A DNA stretch of 64,000 bases from DUUI01 sp964345765 (lineage in GTDB: Bacteria; Bacillota_I; Bacilli_A; Erysipelotrichales; Erysipelotrichaceae). Shown here piece by piece: positions 26,431 through 34,637 of the stretch (the first letter of the stretch is position 1; every line of letters begins with the position of its first letter). A program made the translations under genes and the position numbers. Under the pieces are notes generated by a model. The model worked only from the letters and a program-made list of their open reading frames with translations, had not been told where the DNA came from and ran no database searches. The stretch is from the NCBI GenBank assembly GCA_964345765.1, contig CAYFSJ010000001.1:19061-83060 (forward strand), in the 5' to 3' direction.

Positions 26431-27618
26431 ATGAAAAAATTATGGACATTACTTCTTACTTTGGTATTAGCGTTCGCATTAGTTGCTTGTTCAACTGAAC
26501 CTACACCAAATACAGATGAAACAACGGATCCAGACACAACTGAAACTGATCCAACTACCGATGTAGATGAAACAGAAGAAACTGAAGATGAACCTACTGG
26601 TGAATTAACAGATTCAAGTCTTTACCTAATCACTGACGTTGGTACAATTGATGACAAATCATTTAACCAAGGTGCTTGGGAAGGTTTAGAAATGTATGCC
26701 AAAGAAGTTGGTGTAAAAGCTAACTATATTCAACCATTAGACCAATCTGATGCTGACTATACAACAGCAATCTCTCAAGCAGTTGATGCTGGAGCAGAAA
26801 TTATTGTTACTCCAGGTTTCTTATTTGGTAATGTTGTTCTTCAAGCTCAAGAAAAATATCCAGATGTAAAATTTGTCTTAGTTGACTCTACACCAAATAA
26901 TGGCGCTGAAGGCGATGCTTATGTAGAAGAAACTGCTGACAACACTGTCTCAATTCTTTATAAAGAAGAACAAGCTGGATTCTTAGCTGGTTATGCTGCT
27001 GTTAAAGAAGGCTTTACTAACTTAGGATTCATGGGTGGTATGGCTGTTCCTGCAGTTGTTCGTTTCGGATACGGATATGCTGCTGGTGCTGATTATGCTG
27101 CAAAAGAAATGGGTGTTGATGTAACCCTTAAATACACTTACCTTAACTCATTCGGACCAGATCCACAATTCGTAACAATGGCTGGATCTTGGTATAACGA
27201 AGGTGTTGAAGTCATTCATGCTGCTGCTGGTGGTGCTGGTAACTCTGTTATGGCTGCTGCTGAAGAAGCTGATAAATGGATGATTGGTGTCGACATTGAC
27301 CAAAAAGATGAAAGTCCAAAAGTATTAACTTCTGCTATGAAGAACCTTAAACTATCAGTTTATGATGCTGTTAAGGGTGCCTTTGAAGGTGAATGGCAAG
27401 GTGGAGAAGTTCTAAACCTTGGTGTTGAACATGAAGGGGTTCAAATCTCTGATGATTTCAGCCGTTTTGAAAATTTCACAGAAGCTGATTATGAAGCAGT
27501 TTACCAAGCATTAATTGATGATGCAGATGGATTAGCTTCAAATATCCCAACTCTTGAGACTACTGATGATCCTTCAACTTTAGAATTTGATAGAGTTACA
27601 ATCGAAGTCGTTCAATAA
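26431..27618 (+). CDS. BMP-family nucleoside-binding lipoprotein
   Basis: 395 residues. Signal peptide with lipobox LVAC, then an Asp/Thr/Glu-rich linker (about 22-57) and a BMP/PnrA-type binding domain: ITDVGTIDDKSFNQGAWEGL, SQAVDAGAEIIVTPG, EEQAGFLAGYAAV and the GVDIDQKDESP loop. Such proteins capture purine and other nucleosides and feed an ABC importer, here NupO/P/Q downstream. Codon use (GGT, GCT, CCA) suggests strong expression. Start fixed by AGGAGG at 26421-26426. Equivalent of NupN of Bacillus; sugar binding is a weaker alternative. Confidence 0.93.
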   Translation: MKKLWTLLLTLVLAFALVACSTEPTPNTDETTDPDTTETDPTTDVDETEETEDEPTGELTDSSLYLITDVGTIDDKSFNQGAWEGLEMYAKEVGVKANYIQPLDQSDADYTTAISQAVDAGAEIIVTPGFLFGNVVLQAQEKYPDVKFVLVDSTPNNGAEGDAYVEETADNTVSILYKEEQAGFLAGYAAVKEGFTNLGFMGGMAVPAVVRFGYGYAAGADYAAKEMGVDVTLKYTYLNSFGPDPQFVTMAGSWYNEGVEVIHAAAGGAGNSVMAAAEEADKWMIGVDIDQKDESPKVLTSAMKNLKLSVYDAVKGAFEGEWQGGEVLNLGVEHEGVQISDDFSRFENFTEADYEAVYQALIDDADGLASNIPTLETTDDPSTLEFDRVTIEVVQ

Positions 27619-27734
27619 TTTTATTGAAATATTAGTTCAAAAAGGGCTGTATAAATGTTCGATCCGAACTGGTAGACACAGCTGAACTGGTTTATAATCT
27701 AAATATGATTGTTTCTGCATAAAACAATTATAAC

Positions 27735-27774
27735 AAAAGCCAACTTATCTGGAATCAGATTTGTTGGCTTTTTG
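27735..27774 (+). terminator. Terminator after the BMP lipoprotein gene
   Basis: AAAAGCCAAC (27735-27744) pairs with GTTGGCTTTT (27763-27772); an inner ATCTG-GAAT-CAGAT extends it. It would lower expression of the membrane components relative to the binding protein. Confidence 0.92.
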
Positions 27775-27822
27775 TTTATAACTAAGACTGTTTATTCGTT
27801 ACAGCCCCTTTTATTATGACAA

Positions 27823-27849
27823 TGAAATTGCTTACAGTAAACGCTTTTA
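27823..27849 (+). promoter_or_regulatory. Two adjoining cre-like (CcpA) sites upstream of nupO
   Basis: TGAAATTGCTTACA (27823-27836) differs from the cre consensus TGWNANCGNTNWCA at one position, and AGTAAACGCTTTTA (27836-27849) at two. They sit just upstream of the presumed nupO promoter. Site function is inferred from the match; ccpA itself is not in the window. Confidence 0.5.
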
Positions 27850-27853
27850 GTTG

Positions 27854-27882
27854 TTTAATTAAAGTGATAAATCGGTTATAAT
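27854..27882 (+). promoter_or_regulatory. Probable promoter of nupOPQ
   Basis: TATAAT at 27877-27882; the -35 is weak (TTTAAT at 17 bases). A weak -35 next to cre-like sites fits a regulated promoter. Confidence 0.55.
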
Positions 27883-27907
27883 AGGCGTAAAGATTAAGGA
27901 GATAGAG

Positions 27908-29443
27908 ATGGAATATGTTATCGAAATGTTGAACATTACCAAGGAATTTCCTGGAATCATCGCTAATGATGATGTTACCCTCAAACTAAGAAAAGGTGAA
28001 ATACATGCCTTACTTGGTGAGAATGGGGCAGGAAAATCTACATTAATGTCTGTTTTATTTGGGCTTTATACTCAAGAAAAAGGCATTATTAAAGTCCATG
28101 GTAATGAAGTGAAAATTAACAATCCTAATGATGCGAATCGTCTTGGGATTGGGATGGTTCACCAACACTTCAAGCTAGTTCAAAATTTTACTGTATTAGA
28201 AAATATTGTTTTAGGTGCTGAAGATACACAAAACGGATTATTAAAACTATCAGATGCAAGAAAAAAAGTAGTAGAATTATCTGATCGTTATGGTCTAAAT
28301 GTAAATCCTGATGCACTTATTGAAGATATTTCTGTTGGTATGCAACAAAGAGTAGAGATTATTAAAATGTTATTTAGGGATAATGAAATTTTAATTTTTG
28401 ATGAACCAACAGCTGTTTTAACCCCTCAAGAAATTGATGAACTTATGCTTATTTTCAAACAAATGGTGAGTGAAGGAAAATCAATAATTTTTATCACTCA
28501 CAAATTAGATGAAATTAAAGCAGTTTCTGATAGAGTCACTGTTTTACGTAAAGGGAAGTATATTGGTACTGTCGATGTTGCGGATGTAAGTGTTGAACAA
28601 ATGTCAGAAATGATGGTAGGACGTAAAGTTAATTTAAATTTTACCCTTGAACCACGTCCTTTAGGTAAGAAAGTCTTATCTGTTAGAAACTTGAGCCTTG
28701 AGTCAAAGGGATTTGGTCAAAAGGAATTAAAGAATGTTTCCTTTGACTTGCATGAAGGAGAAATCCTTTGTATTGCTGGAATTGAAGGAAATGGTCAATC
28801 TGAACTGGTTTATGCTATTACAGGATTAATTAAAGATGCTACTGGTAAGATTATGATTAATGGTGAGGATGTTTCTCATAAGTCCATTCGTTATCGTAAT
28901 ACTCATGGTTTATCTCATATTCCAGAAGATAGACATAAATATGGTTTGGTCTTAGATTATACTTTAGAAGAAAATATGGTTCTTCAAAATTATTTTGAAC
29001 CAACTTTTAATAACAATGGATTCTTAAAATTTGATACAATTCGTGATTATGCTGAAAAACTAATTACTCAATATGATGTTCGTTCAGGACAAGGACCTAT
29101 CACCAAGGCACGTTCTATGTCTGGTGGTAACCAACAAAAAGCAATTTTATCTAGAGAAATGGAAAGAGATCACAATGTTCTAATTGCGGTTCAACCTACC
29201 AGAGGTCTGGATGTTGGTGCTATTGAATACATTCACTCTCAATTAGTTAAAGCGCGTAATGAAGGAAAAGCTGTCTTATTAATCTCACTTGAATTAAGTG
29301 AGGTATTAGGTATCTCTGATCGCATTATCGTTATGTATGAGGGAGAAATAGTAGGGGAACTTAATCCTCAACAAACAGATGAAACAGAACTAGGGCTTTA
29401 TATGTCTGGTGCCAAGAGAAGTGAGGTGTCTTATGGTAACTAA
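27908..29443 (+). CDS. nupO: Nucleoside ABC importer ATPase (two nucleotide-binding domains)
   Basis: 511 residues, two fused ABC domains as in RbsA/YufO. First domain: Walker A LLGENGAGKST, signature SVGMQQRVEI, Walker B LIFDEPTAVL. Second domain: the family's non-canonical P-loop GIEGNGQSEL, signature MSGGNQQKAIL and VQPTRGLDVGA. RBS AAGGAG. The 3' end overlaps nupP by 11 bases. It powers uptake of the ligand caught by the BMP lipoprotein at 26431. Confidence 0.94.
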   Translation: MEYVIEMLNITKEFPGIIANDDVTLKLRKGEIHALLGENGAGKSTLMSVLFGLYTQEKGIIKVHGNEVKINNPNDANRLGIGMVHQHFKLVQNFTVLENIVLGAEDTQNGLLKLSDARKKVVELSDRYGLNVNPDALIEDISVGMQQRVEIIKMLFRDNEILIFDEPTAVLTPQEIDELMLIFKQMVSEGKSIIFITHKLDEIKAVSDRVTVLRKGKYIGTVDVADVSVEQMSEMMVGRKVNLNFTLEPRPLGKKVLSVRNLSLESKGFGQKELKNVSFDLHEGEILCIAGIEGNGQSELVYAITGLIKDATGKIMINGEDVSHKSIRYRNTHGLSHIPEDRHKYGLVLDYTLEENMVLQNYFEPTFNNNGFLKFDTIRDYAEKLITQYDVRSGQGPITKARSMSGGNQQKAILSREMERDHNVLIAVQPTRGLDVGAIEYIHSQLVKARNEGKAVLLISLELSEVLGISDRIIVMYEGEIVGELNPQQTDETELGLYMSGAKRSEVSYGN

Positions 29444-30548
29444 ACAAGTAAAAAGTAAGAAAAAGTTTGATATAAGACCGATTCTTCCTTCTGTTATTTC
29501 AATTGTTATTGGGATGATAATTGGAGTCATCGTACTATTCTTATCAAATCCTAGTAATGCCTTAGAAGCAACCATCCGTTTATTTAAAGGACCATTCAAT
29601 TTTGGTCTTTCAAAAGGATTTGGTGATTTACTGTATTATTCAACACCAATCTTAATGACCGGTCTTTCTGTAGGGTTCGCCTTTAAAACCGGACTATTCA
29701 ATATTGGTGCTTCTGGACAATTTATTGTTGGTGCTTTTATCGCAATCTATGTTGCTGTAAAATGGACATTTATTCCCGCACCATTATTATGGATTGTGTC
29801 AATTTTAATGGCAGCTCTTTTTGGTGCACTTTGGGCCTTTGTAGTTGGTTGGCTTAAAGCTTGGCGAAATGTTAACGAAGTTATTACTTCCATTATGATG
29901 AACTATATTGGGATGTATCTGGTGAACTATTTAATTCGTTCTTGGGGAATTTATGATTCTCTTCGTAACCAAACGGTTCGTCCAAGTGTTACAATTCCAG
30001 GATTTGGATTAGATAAGATTTTCCCAGGATCATTTGCCAATGGTGGAATTGTTATCGCTATCTTCTTTGCGATAGTTATGTATATTATATTAAATAGAAC
30101 GACTTTTGGTTTTGAATTAAAAGCCGTTGGTTTAAACCGTTTTGCATCTAGATATGCTGGTGTTAATGAAAACAGAAGCATTATCTATTCTATGTTAATT
30201 GCTGGAGCTTTAGCAGGAATGGCAGGGGCATTAACATTCTTAGCTTCTACAGGACGTCATATCACAGTGGTTAATACCTTAGCTCCTGAAGGATTTAATG
30301 GGATTGCGGTCGCTTTACTAGGACTTAATAATCCAATTGGCATCATCTTCTCTGCTATGTTTATGTCCTATATTAAACTTGGTGGATTTGCGATTCAAAC
30401 ATTAGGTTTTGTTCCGGAATTAATCGAAATGATGATTGCAGTTATCCTTTATATTTCTGCTTTATCAGTTTTATTCAATACACTTTTAAGTAAACGAAAA
30501 GGTAAGCGAGAACAAATAGTGAAGGAGGGTCCAGTCGTCAATGAATAA
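29433..30548 (+). CDS. nupP: Nucleoside ABC importer permease 1
   Basis: 371 residues of the BPD_transp_2 family with about nine hydrophobic segments. Family stretches seen are TGLSVGFAFKTGLFNIGASGQ, NEVITSIMMNYIG and a KAVGLNRFASRYAGVN loop that should dock on the ATPase. ATG 29433 follows GAGGTG; an upstream in-frame start has no RBS. First of two non-identical permeases, matching the NupP/NupQ pair. Confidence 0.93.
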   Translation: MVTKQVKSKKKFDIRPILPSVISIVIGMIIGVIVLFLSNPSNALEATIRLFKGPFNFGLSKGFGDLLYYSTPILMTGLSVGFAFKTGLFNIGASGQFIVGAFIAIYVAVKWTFIPAPLLWIVSILMAALFGALWAFVVGWLKAWRNVNEVITSIMMNYIGMYLVNYLIRSWGIYDSLRNQTVRPSVTIPGFGLDKIFPGSFANGGIVIAIFFAIVMYIILNRTTFGFELKAVGLNRFASRYAGVNENRSIIYSMLIAGALAGMAGALTFLASTGRHITVVNTLAPEGFNGIAVALLGLNNPIGIIFSAMFMSYIKLGGFAIQTLGFVPELIEMMIAVILYISALSVLFNTLLSKRKGKREQIVKEGPVVNE

Positions 30549-31500
30549 TTTAGTATTCTTAGTCCAACAAATGATGATGTTTATGATTCCACTCTTAGTT
30601 GTTGCTTTAGCAGCAATGTATTCAGAGCGTTCAGGGGTTATTAACATCGCCATGGAAGGAACCATGATTATTGGTGCCTTTACTGGAACACTCTTTATTA
30701 ATTTTATGCAAAAATCAGAAGCACTTTCTGGTTATCCATTATTATTTGTGGCACTGTTAATTTCAGCCTTAAGTGGAATGATTATTTCGGCATTTCATGC
30801 TTATGCTTCCATTAATATGTCTGCTGACCAAACTATTTCAGGGACAGCGCTTAACTTATTTGCGCCAGCATTTGCAATCTTTATGGCACGTTCAATTATT
30901 GGTATTCAACAAGTTCAATTCTTCAATGAATTTAGAATTGCGAAAGTACCAATCTTAGGAGATATCCCAGTTATTGGACCATTCTTCTTTAGACAAACAT
31001 ACTTTACAACCTTTTTAGGTATAGCGATCTTAATTATTTCTCAAATCGTTATTTTTAAGACTCGATTTGGATTAAGACTTCGCTCAGCTGGAGAATATCC
31101 TCAAGCAACTGATGCCGCAGGTATTAGTGTTAAGAAAATGCGTTATGCGGGTGTTCTTATTTCTGGTATTTTAGCTGGAATGGGCGGATTGATTTATATC
31201 TTACCGATTTCTACTAACTTCAATGCGGATGTTGCAGGGTATGGGTTCTTGGCTATTGCGGTATTAATCTTTGGTCAATGGAAACCAATCTATATCTTTA
31301 TGGGATCTGTCTTCTTTGCTTTAATGAAAACAATCTCAGCGGCATATAGTGGAATTTCATTCCTTGTTGGATTAGGTATCCCACCAGTGGTTTATCAAAT
31401 CCTACCTTATGTAGCAACCCTGGTTGTCCTTGTCTTAACCTCTAAGAAGTCAGCAGCACCTGCCTCACTTGGGGAACCATTTGATAAAGGTAAACGTTAA
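30541..31500 (+). CDS. nupQ: Nucleoside ABC importer permease 2
   Basis: 319 residues, BPD_transp_2 family. Marks: ALAAMYSERSGVINIAMEGTM, the conserved LRSAGEYPQATDAAGISVKKMRY coupling loop region and GYGFLAIAVLIFGQW. Overlaps nupP by eight bases, with GGAGGG upstream. Closes the importer operon; a bidirectional terminator follows. Confidence 0.94.
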   Translation: MNNLVFLVQQMMMFMIPLLVVALAAMYSERSGVINIAMEGTMIIGAFTGTLFINFMQKSEALSGYPLLFVALLISALSGMIISAFHAYASINMSADQTISGTALNLFAPAFAIFMARSIIGIQQVQFFNEFRIAKVPILGDIPVIGPFFFRQTYFTTFLGIAILIISQIVIFKTRFGLRLRSAGEYPQATDAAGISVKKMRYAGVLISGILAGMGGLIYILPISTNFNADVAGYGFLAIAVLIFGQWKPIYIFMGSVFFALMKTISAAYSGISFLVGLGIPPVVYQILPYVATLVVLVLTSKKSAAPASLGEPFDKGKR

Positions 31501-31510
31501 TCGACATACA

Positions 31511-31539
31511 AAAAGAGAATTCATTCAGAATTCTCTTTT
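31511..31539. terminator. Bidirectional terminator after nupQ
   Basis: AAAAGAGAATTC (31511-31522), loop ATTCA, GAATTCTCTTTT (31528-31539); a perfect 12-bp stem with A and T tails serving both converging genes. Confidence 0.9.
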
Positions 31540-31551
31540 ACTTTGGGTTAA

Positions 31552-31830
31552 TTATAGGACTTGTTGTTTTTGTCTAGCTCTAAAGTCTTTAAACTCATCA
31601 ATCGCAACATTTATAACTGGACTTAGTAATGGGGTTGCTGTTCTTAGAACTTCAATTAGTGATTTATTACGGTTCGCTTTCTTTTGACGCTTTCCTTGTT
31701 TTTCAAGTTCTTTTTGAGCTTTCTTTTGGGCTTTTTGAGCTTTTGCAGCAGTATCATCAATATTGAAGAATAAGTATCCCGCAACTCCGATAATTCCAAT
31801 GGCTAATAAATTTTTAGTTGTATTATTCAT
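31552..31830 (-). CDS. Small membrane-anchored protein of unknown function
   Basis: 92 residues. A hydrophobic helix at about residues 8-23 (LLAIGIIGVAGYLFFNI), a very charged Lys/Gln/Ala coiled-coil stretch (about 28-55) and a C-terminal amphipathic part. RBS AAGGAG supports the start. It ends beside the shared terminator and lies 10 bases downstream of pncB, so it is cotranscribed with it. I do not recognise the family. Confidence 0.75.
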   Translation of the reverse strand: MNNTTKNLLAIGIIGVAGYLFFNIDDTAAKAQKAQKKAQKELEKQGKRQKKANRNKSLIEVLRTATPLLSPVINVAIDEFKDFRARQKQQVL

Positions 31831-31840
31831 CTTTTTCTCC

Positions 31841-33298
31841 TTAATCTAATGGTATATGTTTTTGATGATTTGATTCAATTAAATTATTCTTTAAATCAAA
31901 TAGTTTTTGACTTAAGTCAACATAATATTGGTGAGGATAACGAAGACGTTTGACTTCTTCCCACATGCTATCAAGTTCTTTTTGAGTATACTCAATGGTT
32001 TCTTCTAAGCTAGGAACTTCATAGACTAGCTCACCTTGTTTAAAGATTGGAATATGTAATTCTCTAAGTGTATAATTGGAAATCTTTTGACGTTTCCAAG
32101 GGGAGACTGGATCAAAGATGACCAATTCATCTTCAGGAACCACTTCATCATGCAAGGCAATGTAATCAGCAATGGCCTTATTCGTTTCTTTATCATAGAA
32201 ACGATACACTCGTTTATAACCAGGATTGGTTACTTTCTCAACATTATCAGATATTTTGATTAGTGGTCTAATTGATCCATCATCTTCTTCATCGGCTACA
32301 ATTTTATAAACGCCTCCAATGACAGGGGAAGTAGATGAAGTAATGAGGTTTTCACCAACCCCAAAGGCATCAATTTTAGCATCTTGAGCAATTAAGTCAT
32401 CAATCACATCTTCATTTAGTGAGTTGGATGCCGAGATTTGACAATCATGTAAACCTGCATCATCGAGCATCTTACGAGCTTCTTTAGATAAATAAGCTAG
32501 GTCACCTGAATCTAAGCGAATTCCTTTTAATCGATGCCCATTTGGAATTAGATATTCTTTGGCAACCTTAATGGCATTCGGCACCCCCGATTTTAAGGTG
32601 TTATACGTATCGACTAATAAGATACAATTATCCGGCTGGACTTTAGCATACGATAAGAATGCTTCATATTCCGTTTCAAAGAGCTGTACATAGGAATGAG
32701 CCAAAGTACCTGTGACTGGCACACCATATTTAAATCCTGTTAAGGTATTTGAAGTTGCTACACAACCACCAATAACGGCACATCGTGCACCTTCTACAGC
32801 CGCATCATACCCTTGAGCGCGTCTTGCCCCAAATTCTAAGATTGCTTTACCTTGAGAGGCATGAACAATTCTTGAGGCTTTTGTTGTAATTAAAGTTGAA
32901 TAGTTCACTGATAATAAGAATAAAGTTTCAACTAACTGACATTCAATAATAGGACCTCGAATGGTGAGTAATGGTTCATTCTTAAACATCACTGTTCCAT
33001 CTGGAACACCATAAATATCCAATTTTAAGTCAACATTTCTTAAATAATCAATAAATCCATCATCATCAAAACCTTCATCTCTAAGATACTGAAGTTCTTC
33101 TTCAGTAAATTTGAAGTTTTTAATGGCATCAATAATTCTGTTTAATCCATTAAAAATAATGTATCCATGTTGATCAGGATGTTTACGGGTAAATAAATCA
33201 AAATAAACAATATCGTCTTGTCGATTTTGTTTATAATAGGCGTAAGCCATGCTGAACTCATAAAAGTCAGCCATCAAACTTACATGTTCTTTAAGCAT
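31841..33298 (-). CDS. pncB: Nicotinate phosphoribosyltransferase
   Basis: 485 residues. First step of NAD salvage from nicotinate, feeding NadD encoded at 2112. Seen: N-terminal LMADFYEFSMAYAYY, ILEFGARRAQGYDAAVEGAR, TGTLAHSYVQ with the region of the phosphorylatable His, LVDTYNTLKSGVPNAI and RLDSGDLAYLSK. GGAGG immediately before fixes the start at 33298; the longer frame to 33346 has no family similarity. Confidence 0.96.
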   Translation of the reverse strand: MLKEHVSLMADFYEFSMAYAYYKQNRQDDIVYFDLFTRKHPDQHGYIIFNGLNRIIDAIKNFKFTEEELQYLRDEGFDDDGFIDYLRNVDLKLDIYGVPDGTVMFKNEPLLTIRGPIIECQLVETLFLLSVNYSTLITTKASRIVHASQGKAILEFGARRAQGYDAAVEGARCAVIGGCVATSNTLTGFKYGVPVTGTLAHSYVQLFETEYEAFLSYAKVQPDNCILLVDTYNTLKSGVPNAIKVAKEYLIPNGHRLKGIRLDSGDLAYLSKEARKMLDDAGLHDCQISASNSLNEDVIDDLIAQDAKIDAFGVGENLITSSTSPVIGGVYKIVADEEDDGSIRPLIKISDNVEKVTNPGYKRVYRFYDKETNKAIADYIALHDEVVPEDELVIFDPVSPWKRQKISNYTLRELHIPIFKQGELVYEVPSLEETIEYTQKELDSMWEEVKRLRYPHQYYVDLSQKLFDLKNNLIESNHQKHIPLD

Positions 33299-33318
33299 AA
33301 AAGTCCTCCATGGTTTTA

Positions 33319-33324
33319 TTATAT
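33319..33324 (-). promoter_or_regulatory. Probable -10 element for pncB
   Basis: TATAAT on the minus strand, 20 bases from the start codon; no good -35. The opposite strand carries an extended -10, TGCTAAAAT (33369-33377), for the YmfF-like gene. Confidence 0.4.
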
Positions 33325-33395
33325 ATTCTTTTAGAAGTAATTGCACGAAGTAAAATCACACTAAACTGTGCTAAAATAGGGGAGCGAGGTATCAA

Positions 33396-34637
33396 ATGAA
33401 TATTCAACGATTTAATAAAACAATTCAAGGGGTTGCCATTGAGGCATCCTATTACAAGAACTGTGTCATGTCAGTTCGCTTTTTTCAACCTTTTATTGAA
33501 ATTGAAAATACTAAATTAGCATTACTAGCTCAACTAATAAGGGATAGAAACAAAAAGTATCCTTCCAAAGCACTGATGCAGGGCTTTAGAGACAATCTTT
33601 ATGGCGCTAGTATTTCTACTCGAACCTTTGGTTATGGTCCAACACAGGTCTTAGAAGTTCGTTTAAGCTGTATCTCTGAGCGATTTGTCGATGAACCCCT
33701 GCAAGCTAAACAGCTCCAAGGACTCGCCGACTTAATCTATCAACCACTGATTAATCAAGAAACCCTAGATGAAGCAAAACGTTCTGTAGCAGATAAAATT
33801 AATCGTTCCTTAGAGAACCCAATGAATTTAGCTATCTATAATTCGTTATCTATTTTAGGACAGGGATTACCACTGGGACTTAATGCGCAAGGACAAATTG
33901 AGGATTTAGAACATATCTCAGTCAAAGACATGATTGAGTTTCATCAAAAAGTTATCTTGACACTTAAAGCCCAAATGGTTATTGGTGGAAATTTCAGAGA
34001 AGGCATCATTAATTCTATTGGAATAGTATTCCAATATCATCGACCTCTAGATAAACAAACTGAATTTAGCTTATACAATAGTGATACCTATCGACAACAA
34101 ATTGATCAATTACCTCTTCAACAAGCAACTTTAATTGAAGCGTATCAAACCTCAATTTCAATCTTTGACCCACTTTATTATGCTTTACGAATAGGGAATC
34201 TGATTTTAGGACAATTACCAACATCTCATCTCTTTCAAGAATTAAGAGAAAAACATTCACTCTGTTATTCAGTTGGAAGTCGAATCATTGCTTTTGATGG
34301 ATTAATGTTATTAACTACTTCATTGGATGAATCAAATATTGATAAAGCATCCGACTTAATGAGACAACAAGTTAATCGAATGATGATGGGTGATTTCTCA
34401 CAACAACAAATCGATTCAGCCAAGAAAATGTTAATTTCGACCTTTGATTCAATCTTTGATGATGAATATGCCATGATTAACTTCGTCTTTGATAGTGAGT
34501 ATAGAGGCTTATCATTTGATGTCGATAAACATAAACAAGCTTACCAAGAAGTTACTAAAGAAATGATTCAACAATCCTTTAGTCAATTGTTCTTAGTTCT
34601 ACAATATCAGTTAAAAGGAATAGAATATGGAAAGTAA
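33396..34637 (+). CDS. YmfF-like M16-family protein lacking the zinc motif
   Basis: 413 residues with the M16 fold: two halves, the second carrying LREKHSLCYSVGSRI typical of the inactive lobe. No HxxEH motif is present, so it is not a protease itself. Paired with the active partner at 34627 like YmfF/YmfH of Bacillus and AlbE/AlbF-type pairs, which form two-subunit peptidases. RBS GGAGCGAGG. Substrate unknown. Confidence 0.87.
   Translation: MNIQRFNKTIQGVAIEASYYKNCVMSVRFFQPFIEIENTKLALLAQLIRDRNKKYPSKALMQGFRDNLYGASISTRTFGYGPTQVLEVRLSCISERFVDEPLQAKQLQGLADLIYQPLINQETLDEAKRSVADKINRSLENPMNLAIYNSLSILGQGLPLGLNAQGQIEDLEHISVKDMIEFHQKVILTLKAQMVIGGNFREGIINSIGIVFQYHRPLDKQTEFSLYNSDTYRQQIDQLPLQQATLIEAYQTSISIFDPLYYALRIGNLILGQLPTSHLFQELREKHSLCYSVGSRIIAFDGLMLLTTSLDESNIDKASDLMRQQVNRMMMGDFSQQQIDSAKKMLISTFDSIFDDEYAMINFVFDSEYRGLSFDVDKHKQAYQEVTKEMIQQSFSQLFLVLQYQLKGIEYGK

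Larger units (their letters stand above)
27619..27907 (+). other. Structured intergenic region between binding protein and ATPase genes
   Basis: 289 bases without a credible ORF. AAAAAGGGCTGTA (27639-27651) and TACAGCCCCTTTT (27800-27812) can pair with one mismatch around 148 bases. Inside are a GTTCG-ATC-CGAAC hairpin (27657-27669), an ATTGTTT/AAACAAT hairpin (about 27708-27727) nested in TTATAAT/ATTATAA, and a strong terminator. Beyond the right arm come cre-like sites and a promoter. No known riboswitch class was recognised. Confidence 0.6.

Noticed and set aside
27691..27716. Purine-riboswitch-like words (TATAATC, ATATG, GTTTCT)
   Set aside because: The P2 and P3 helices and loop-loop contacts needed for the aptamer cannot be drawn; the match is limited to short words.
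27661..27735. tRNA-like stretch (GAACTGGTAGACAC resembling a leucine-type D arm, with a TTCGATCC word upstream)
   Set aside because: No acceptor stem, anticodon stem or T arm can be folded in the right order, so it is not a tRNA or clear tRNA remnant.
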